NCBI GenBank assembly: GCA_038030265.1
Contig: CM075941.1
Coordinates: forward strand, 48,236,164 to 48,300,163
Length of the DNA stretch: 64,000 nucleotides
Source: Corythucha ciliata
Lineage: Eukaryota > Arthropoda > Insecta > Hemiptera > Tingidae
Direction of reading: 5' to 3'
In this document: one piece after another, positions 57,774 through 64,000 of the stretch
How the letters are laid out: each line of letters opens with the position of its first letter
Numbering within the stretch: position 1 is the stretch's first letter
The notes under the pieces: generated by a model
The model's database searches: none
The model's input: only the letters and a program-made list of their open reading frames with translations
Told to the model about the DNA's origin: nothing
Translations under genes and position numbers: made by a program

Positions 57774-59560
57774 CGGCGGCAACTGACTGCAGCATTGTAA
57801 AGCACCGCCTTTTCACCACTGATCGGCGCTCAAAACGACAGTTCCTGCTCGATACGGGATCAGACTTGTGTTGTTTTCCAGCACGTCTACTCAAAATCCG
57901 TCGTCCTAAATCCTCTCTCGACCTCTACGCTGCGAATAGGTCCCCTATCAACACGTATGGAACGATTTCTCTCGTACTCGACCTTGGGCTTCGACGTAAC
58001 TTCCCGTGGAATTTCATTGTTGCCGATGTATCTGTCCCGATTATTGGCTCCGATTTTCTCGCTCATTTTCATCTTCTTCCAGACTGCAACAAGCATTGCC
58101 TCGTCGACGGAACGACTGGTCTTTCCGTCACCTGTTCGAAACCTATTAACTCATTCACCAGCGTCAAAGCGGTTGACCGCTCACATCCATTCGCCGATTT
58201 ACTAGCCCGTTTTCCCGACATCACGCGACCCCCTGGACTCCCACGTGAAGTAAAACATTCGACGAAGCATTTTATAAATACAACCCCCGGTCCTCCCGTT
58301 CATTGTCGTCCTCGTCGCTTAACCGGAGGACGCTTGAATGTTGCCAAAAAAGAATTCGAAGCCATGCTAGAAGAAGGAACGGCACGCCCGTCGGACAGTC
58401 CCTGGGCATCTCCTCTCCACATCGTGCCATAAAAAAACTGGTAGTGGCTGGCGACCTTGCGGTGACTACCGCGCTCTCAACGCTCGTACTGTACCCGATC
58501 GCTATCCAGTTCGACACATACACGATTTTGCGCATTCCATCAGCGGAAGCTCAATATTTTCGCTTGTGGATTTGGTTAAAGCCTACCAACAAATCCCTGT
58601 TCACTCGTCCGACATCTGTAAAACAGCAATTTCAACCCCATTCGGTTTATTCGAGTTTCCATTTATGTGCTTCGGCTTGCGAAACGCCGCTCAGACGTTT
58701 CAGCGTTTTATGGACGAAGTAACCCGAGGGCTCGATTTCTGCTACGTCTACATCGACGATATTCTTATTTTTTCGCGATCCCCGGAAGAACACGCAGCTC
58801 ACCTCGAGGCACTTTTCAAACGCCTGTCCCACTACGGCGTTGTCATCAACACTTCAAAAAGCATCTTTGCCGTTAATGAAGTCACGTTTCTCGGCTATCG
58901 TATTTCTTCCGACGGTATTTCTCCCCCTCCAGATCGCATATCAGCAATTTAATCGTTCACCCAACCGTCCGATGTCCAAGGTCTCCGACGTTTCCTTGGC
59001 ATGCTAAACTTTTACAGAAGACACGTACCGATGGCAACTGCAATACAAGCCCCTCTTCCGTCCGGACGTCAAAGGTTCAACTCCTGTCAATTGGACGCCG
59101 TCTCTCGAGCAAGCTTTTCAAGCCTGCAAAGACAAGTTGACGTCTGCTGTCTCACTCGCTTACCCCGTCACAGGAGCAGAACTGGGGTTATTTACGGACG
59201 TCTCCAACCGCGCTGTCGGAGCCGTCATTCAGCAAAAAGTCGACAACGCCTGGCAACCCCTCGGCTTCTTTTCGAAAAAAGTTTCCCCTCGTCAAGCAGA
59301 TTGGCCTGTTTACTATCGCGAACTGCTAGCGATGTACGAAGCGATCCATCATTTTCGCCATTTTCTCGAAGGTCAAGTTTTCACTGTTTCACCGACCACA
59401 AACCCCTCACATTTGTTTTCACTCAAAAATTCGACAAATTGCCTCCTGTTCAGCGCAACCAACTTACTTATGTATATCGCAGTTTACGACCGAAATTCAA
59501 CACGTTTCCGGATCTGACAACACCGTAGCAGACGCTCTCTCTCGCGTCGATTCCATATCC
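57683..59560 (+). pseudogene. CsRn1-type protease, RT and RNase H
   Basis: Protease active site FLLDTGSDLCCFP with VPIIGSDFL at its end. RT start [32 protein letters not shown] and [11 protein letters not shown], then a frameshift in an A-run near 58433. The next frame has [35 protein letters not shown] and active site [11 protein letters not shown], to a stop near 58952. RNase H follows in a third frame: LGLFTDVSNRAVGAVIQ and YYRELLAMYEAIHHFRHFLEG. Residues at the RT active site are intact; the frame is not. Confidence 0.85.
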
Positions 59561-59602
59561 TACACCCATTTCGACTACGAATCCCTCTCGCAGTCACAAA
59601 AA

Positions 59603-60814
59603 GTGGACCTAGAACTTCGAACTTGGAAAACGATGGAATCCTCGCTCAATCTTGAGAAACTCACGGTCCCCGGAACAAACATCGAAATCGTTTGCGACAC
59701 TTCAACTGGTCGTCCTCGCCCCTTCGTTCCTACACCTTTACGTCGACCTATTTTCCTCCAACTTCACAACCTCAGTCATCCTGGTGTTCGCGCGACCACA
59801 AAACTCATCGTCGATCGATTCGTTTGGCCGTCGATAAGAAAATATGTTACGGCTTGGACACGTTCCTGACTCGCCTGCCAGCGCTCAAAAGTCTCGCGTC
59901 ATGTCCACGCACACGCATGTGACACTCCCACGTCTCGTTTCTCGCACATCCACCTGGATCTCATCGGCCCTCTCCCCACTTCTAGCGGCATGAAATACTG
60001 CCTAACATGCATCGACCGAGTGACACGCTGGCCGGAAGTCACTCCTCTACCGGACACATCGGCTTTAACCGTTGCAAATGCCTTCGTGTCCACATGGATA
60101 AGTCGATTCGGCGTACCCTCAAAAGTAACAACCGACCGTGGCCTCCAGTTCACTTCGTCACTGTTCCACACTCTAACGAAAAGTTTCGGCTTTGACATCT
60201 GTCATACCACCAGCTACCATCCGGCAGCTAACGGCCTAGTGGAAAGGCTGCACCGTCAACTCAAGACAGCAATAACGTGCCACGCCGACAAAAATTGGGT
60301 CGAAAAACTCCCTCTTGATCTGCTCGGAATACGATCTACCTTCAAGGAAGATATTCAGTGTACTTCCGCGGCACTTGTTTTCGGCGAATCTCTCAGACTC
60401 CCAGGTGAATTCTTCTCCCCACCTGAGGAAAAACCCCCTTTGGAGATCATCAATCATCTCACTAAAATCTTTAACGAAATTCGTCCTATCCCAACCTCAC
60501 GCCATTCGAAACCCGGAGTTTTTGTTTATAAGGAGCTTGAAACTTGCTCCCACGTCATGATTCGTGATGATAGCGTCCGCCCGCAGTTTCATCCTCGATA
60601 CTCGGGTCCCTACCCAGTTACCAAACGGGACCAAAACGTCAAAACTATAACCGTTAGTCTACCTAACTCCAAGGAAACCACCGTTTCAATCGATCGCGTC
60701 AAACCAGCCTTCATTCTCCGCGACGAAGACTCGTCATCGCCCAACTTTCATCGTAGAACTCCGAGAGTACGTTTTCTTTCGGTACGACCTAAGCCTCTCC
60801 CTGTGGGAGGGTGA
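59603..60814 (+). pseudogene. CsRn1-type integrase
   Basis: Zinc-finger half (LHNLSHPGVRATTKLIVDRFVWP, with the CxxC just beyond in another frame). Core with the first Asp in HLDLIGPL (separate frame, near 59955), Asp in TTDRGLQFTSSLF, and Glu in NGLVERLHRQLK. A C-terminal GPY-like region reads RYSGPYPVTKR. The 59990-60814 frame is uninterrupted for 275 codons and ends PVGG just before the polypurine tract. A stop near 59869 separates the zinc finger from the core. Confidence 0.85.
60805..60811 (+). promoter_or_regulatory. Polypurine tract of the CsRn1-type element
   Basis: GGGAGGG four bases before the 3' LTR start TGTGGCGG. Confidence 0.5.
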
Positions 60815-60932
60815 TGTGGCGGATTTTATTTTACTACTTTTTAGTCAGTCGCGTTTCGTGTTTAGAAAAATATAAAAATACCAAAATCTTTCCTTTTTAT
60901 TTTATTTCCGAAGTGGAATCAAAACCACTTCA
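60815..60932 (+). repeat. 3' LTR of the CsRn1-type element
   Basis: 118 bp, TGTGGCGG...CACTTCA. Uninterrupted, so it serves as the reference for the split 5' LTR. Confidence 0.8.
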
Positions 60933-60936
60933 TCTG

Positions 60937-61620
60937 TGTTAGGCATACCACGGTTTTGCAACGAAACCATCGAAGTAGAGGTTGAGTGAGCATGTCCTCT
61001 CCTGGTGCTTTCTTGGTTTTCATTCTGTTTATCACGTTCCGGACTTGCCCTGGAGTCACGTGAATTTTAAGAACAGATAGCTGTAGAGGTTCCTCAAATT
61101 TTTTAAGTAGTTGATCGGCATGACTTTTGATCACTGAAAGTGTTTGGACTGGACTGTTCTTCAAGCAAAGTAGCGAAAGCTACGGATTTTTCGGTACAAG
61201 TAGTGAGATATGTGTTGTTATACTTGGGCGGAGGGATATTTTCGTAATGCTTCAGGAGTGCTTTCGCCTTTTTCCACAGTGAGCCGTCTGTAGAATCTAG
61301 AGTTTTCAGTTCGATTTCTTTCGCTGCTGCTTCTTCCTCTCTCAGGGCTGCTCGGAGGTCATTCGTAGCTCTATTTAGCGCTTTTTTATCCGGAGGATAC
61401 CGAGACCGATTCCACTTGTTGGATCGGGCGCGGGGTATGGATGAAGATGTCTGGAGGTACTGGGTCTGAAGATTACGTCGTTTTCCACTGGTTTATGCTG
61501 GTCTCTTTGAAGTTTTTTATGAGCTGGACAAACACGATAGTTTCCTGTATGGGCGCCCTTACAGTTGACACAGGTCGGTGGAGCTGGGTTAGGAGTTACG
61601 AAGAGCGGAGTATTATTAAT
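60937..61620 (-). pseudogene. Jockey-like LINE, 5' part (ORF1 finger joined to pre-RT)
   Basis: Minus strand. Near 61590-61520 a zinc-binding run reads CVNCKGAHTGNYRVCPAHKK, the end of a Jockey ORF1. Then, without an endonuclease, the pre-RT region follows (NRSRYPPDKKALNRATNDLRAALREEE, DGSLWKKAKALLK, SVLKIHVTPGQVRNVINRMKTKKAPGED). Continues at 49038. ORF1 and RT segments are in different frames. The missing endonuclease (about 0.7 kb expected) indicates an internal deletion near 61430-61445. Confidence 0.7.
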
Positions 61621-61624
61621 TTTT

Positions 61625-63095
61625 TGCCTTTTATTCGGGGTTCGATCCCCAGGGTCGTGTGAAGGGGGGGGGGGTCGCCCATGAATTATGAATCAGGTAG
61701 ATAAGCTCGTAGATAGTGTTCTCTACTCACTCTTTACAGAGACTGAAGTCCAGAGTAGAACGCGGGCGATAATTGATGACAACAATTTTAATAATAACGT
61801 ATTTTAATTAAATGTTCGACGAGAAAATACTGTAGATTCTTACACTAGCACGATCGACCTCACCAAAAACACTATTATACTGGTCAATTTATATCTTGCC
61901 TGCCTGTGATTTCCAGGTATCATACCACACATGATCGCCGGTAGTGATTTTGTCCACTCTCTCTCTCTCTCTCTCTTTAATTCAATAACCCTTTCACGGT
62001 CAGTAAGGGGGACCCGCGGTGGATAGACAAAAAAGAAAGTGCGGAAAGCTCAATTAAAAGGAAAAAAGGAGTATACTCTGCCCCTTGATGCGGATAAAAA
62101 CCCGGAAAAGGCGAAAAGAGGTATTGACTCGGAAACAATCGGGTCTTATGGAGAAAGGCCCGCGTTTGGACGACTGCCATTATATAAAAAACGAAGAAGA
62201 AAAAAAAAAAAAATAGAAGCTTTTCAAACCCTAGGAGTGCTTTTCACTGTGGTGATGGTTGGTGAGGGGAAGGGGGGAGGCTTGTTGAGTTAGATAGTGG
62301 TGAAAAGGTGTGGAAAATCACGCGAGAATCCATCCCCTGGAAGCACTTATCATATTTAATTGCTTGCCGAATTCTCACCGTAAATCTCTCGGAACGTCAT
62401 GCCCGATGAAAAAAAAAAAAATTAGTATCAAACAGGTGTTTTTTGCACGGCATAGCAGACAATTTACACCTAGGTTCCCCCCCCCCCCCGCCTTCCACCA
62501 ATAAAAAAACATATAGAAGGATGGAATTTGGGAGGCCGTAAAAATATGCCTTGATCCACCACCCCCACTCCCATCCCTTAGCATTTCCAAAACTCTGAGT
62601 TCCTTCGTTACTCAAGTTCGATGCATGAAATATACATTAGAGTTTCCAAATAAAAACGCCCTTTTATCCATTCTTTATGCGCATAGTTAAGAAGAAAAGA
62701 AAGTGAACCGACAAGGCGTGTACAGATCGAAGGATACCCCCCCCCCCCCCAACCCACCGACTCCAAGTCCACTCCTAAATCAGTCGTGGAAGCATTAAAA
62801 TAAATAAATAAAGCGAGAGTAATGAAATAAAAACAACCACGGGATATTCCTGTACAAGCTCACCGTACCATAACAGCATTTTTCCGAAGAATACCTTAAA
62901 AATAAAAAAAATACTTTAAAAACCTGCCGCAGCAGTTCGTGCCTCAGTCCTCGTGCTGCATACATTTTTCCCCTATTTTGCTGTCTTATGCCTGCACCGA
63001 TACTGTGTTTATGGTCTATAATAATGATAATAGCTTTTATTCGTCAATTTAGTACCAAACAGAGTTTGTTGAGGACACGTCAATTATTGTGAACC
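61625..63095. other. No gene recognised
   Basis: CT-microsatellite near 61958, poly-G/C runs (61664, 62469, 62741) and short frames without domains. GGTTCGATCCC near 61640 matches a tRNA B box, but no cloverleaf was found. Confidence 0.4.
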
Positions 63096-63104
63096 GCAGT
63101 ATGT

Positions 63105-63702
63105 ACCTAAATCAAAGCAAATTCTCTACGAAGAATTCCTCTAGCGAGTAAAAAGTGTGCTTCAGGCGTATCTCTTTGAGGTTCCTTTTGAAAAGACGAG
63201 ACGATGACTCGTCCCTTAGGCGCCGTGGCAGGCGGTTGAACACTTTGATCCCCTGATACCAGAAAGATCTAGCAAAGAACGCGCTGGACGGGCAAAGTCA
63301 AATGAATGAATATGAGAATAAGCGAGGCATTTCGAACTGGAATCCCATGTACCTCACAGTTCGCCACGTAGAGGTGTCTATTTTTCTGGATGAACGGATC
63401 ATCTGACAAGCGACAGTTAGAAGCCAAGAATTGGCGAATACCTCCCGGCAGCTACTTCTTCTCCATCCGATTCCAGCTATGGTCCTCACTACCCTCTTCT
63501 GAAGAATGAAAATTGTATACGAAGCCGAAAAGAAACCCCAAAACATTATGCCGTATGACACAAGGCTCTCGAATTTGGCGGTGTATACAATTTTGAGCGC
63601 GTCTTTACTGAGGAGCGTACTCAGCCTACGTAGAACGAAACATTCCTGTGCCAGAGGTATTTTTGCGCGGCGCGACGCGCTGAATGTGTAGCAGTAGTTC
63701 AT
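63105..63702 (-). pseudogene. LINE RT C-terminal end
   Basis: Minus strand. 63702-63350: LSKDALKIVYTAKFESLVSYG, FILQKRVVRTIAGIGWRRSC, LLTVACQMI, the thumb region of an arthropod LINE RT. In another frame 63290-63105: FWYQGIKVFNRLPRRLRDESS, FKRNLKEIRLKHTFYSLEEFF, the usual LINE C-terminus. A frameshift near 63310 separates them. Confidence 0.75.
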
Positions 63703-63839
63703 CCTCGCCAGTGGGCATGAAGAAAAAAGGACGATTTTGGCCGCATTTCCGTACTTATCTCAGAACGTGGAGCGATCACGGATTCCATGAGCATTCTGTC
63801 TGATTTCTGCACTCATACCTCGTTGGCTGGCTGTAGTGC

Positions 63840-64000
63840 GTGTCGCATGAGTGTGTCAGATCGGTCCTCGCTTCAACTGTGGACCTTGGGATGTGGCAGA
63901 GCTCTATCCTCGGCCCCCTTCTATTCACATTTACGTCAACGACTTATGTTTGGCCCCTGCTTCAATGCCCTCCTCTGTGATTTTCCTCTATGCAGACTAT
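63840..64000 (+). pseudogene. LINE RT palm fragment, opposite strand, runs off the window
   Basis: Plus strand: ILGPLLF, then in another frame VNDLCLAPASMPSSVIFLYADY, the GPLLF...YxND...YAD segment that ends at the RT active site. It is cut by the window edge. It lies head-to-head with the RT C-terminus at 63105-63702. Confidence 0.6.

Larger units (their letters stand above)
49039..60932 (+). mobile_element. CsRn1/Kabuki-type Gypsy element
   Basis: Short LTRs begin TGTGGCGG; the 3' LTR is 60815-60932. TCTG flanks the element at 49035-49038 and 60933-60936, inside a LINE frame that is restored when the element is removed. The 5' LTR is split by a small TTA MITE and the P element. Gag has a CHCC-type finger, and the primer-binding site fits tRNA-Trp, both known features of the CsRn1 lineage. 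Frameshifts in pol inactivate it. Confidence 0.85.

Noticed and set aside
61630..61660. GGTTCGATCCC resembling a tRNA B box, and GGTTCGAACCC near 10739
   Set aside because: No matching A box, acceptor stem or anticodon arm could be drawn. The second one lies within the subterminal repeats of a DNA element.
1..64000. CRISPR arrays, bacterial operons or phage genes
   Set aside because: None seen. Repeats are either degenerate or transposon-derived, and genes are eukaryotic TE families.

Overview
This is a stretch of animal nuclear DNA built almost entirely from transposable elements. The TE content (P/THAP9-like, hAT, Harbinger-type and long-TIR DNA transposons; BEL/Pao and two Gypsy lineages; Jockey-, R1- and I-type LINEs) points to an arthropod, most likely an insect; the species cannot be named from the sequence. 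I found no convincing single-copy host gene, tRNA, rRNA or CRISPR. The only multi-exon candidate, at 5.1-6.8 kb, is itself P-transposase-derived. Almost every TE reading frame is broken by stops or frameshifts, so this looks like a heterochromatin-like TE graveyard. Homopolymer G/C runs and degenerate minisatellites are also common. Layout: 0.27-4.70 kb is a Mutator-sized non-autonomous element (9-bp target duplication) holding a non-autonomous hAT (8-bp duplication) and several small MITEs. 5.1-6.8 kb carries a P-element/THAP9-like transposase with recognisable splice sites. 8.10-23.27 kb is a Russian-doll nest. The outermost layer is a Harbinger-type MITE with TAA duplication, then an old hAT-like element. 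Inside that lie (a) a complete Gypsy element at 8,716-14,917 with 5-bp duplication GTCTG, itself hit by a TA-duplicating element and by a TAA-duplicating element that carries a hairpin MITE, and (b) a 6-kb DNA transposon at 16.79-22.78 kb with about 525-bp terminal inverted repeats. 25.2-26.9 kb is a higher-order tandem repeat. 27.6-29.8 kb is a 5'- and 3'-truncated BEL/Pao element. 30.0-32.3 kb is an R1-like LINE inside an 'AACCACAGCAAAGCACC' minisatellite. 34.6-36.9 kb is a degenerate minisatellite. 40.6-42.27 kb is an RNase-H-bearing LINE. 42.3-46.5 kb is a BEL/Pao element whose reverse transcriptase has been deleted, followed by one LTR. 48-61.6 kb is a Jockey-like LINE split by a CsRn1/Kabuki-type Gypsy element (49,039-60,932); that element's 5' LTR was hit by a 7.6-kb P element (49,215-56,826), which contains further LINE tails and a MITE. 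The window ends in another LINE that changes strand. The most interesting object is the 16.8-22.8 kb transposon. Its protein combines N-terminal Cys/His zinc-binding units, a large domain with conserved acidic blocks, and near the C-terminus a segment that reads like the N-terminal half of a FEN1/XPG nuclease. It has a 1.1-kb non-autonomous relative at 54.2-55.3 kb. The known superfamily it most resembles is Academ (XPG-bearing lineage), but that assignment is inference.
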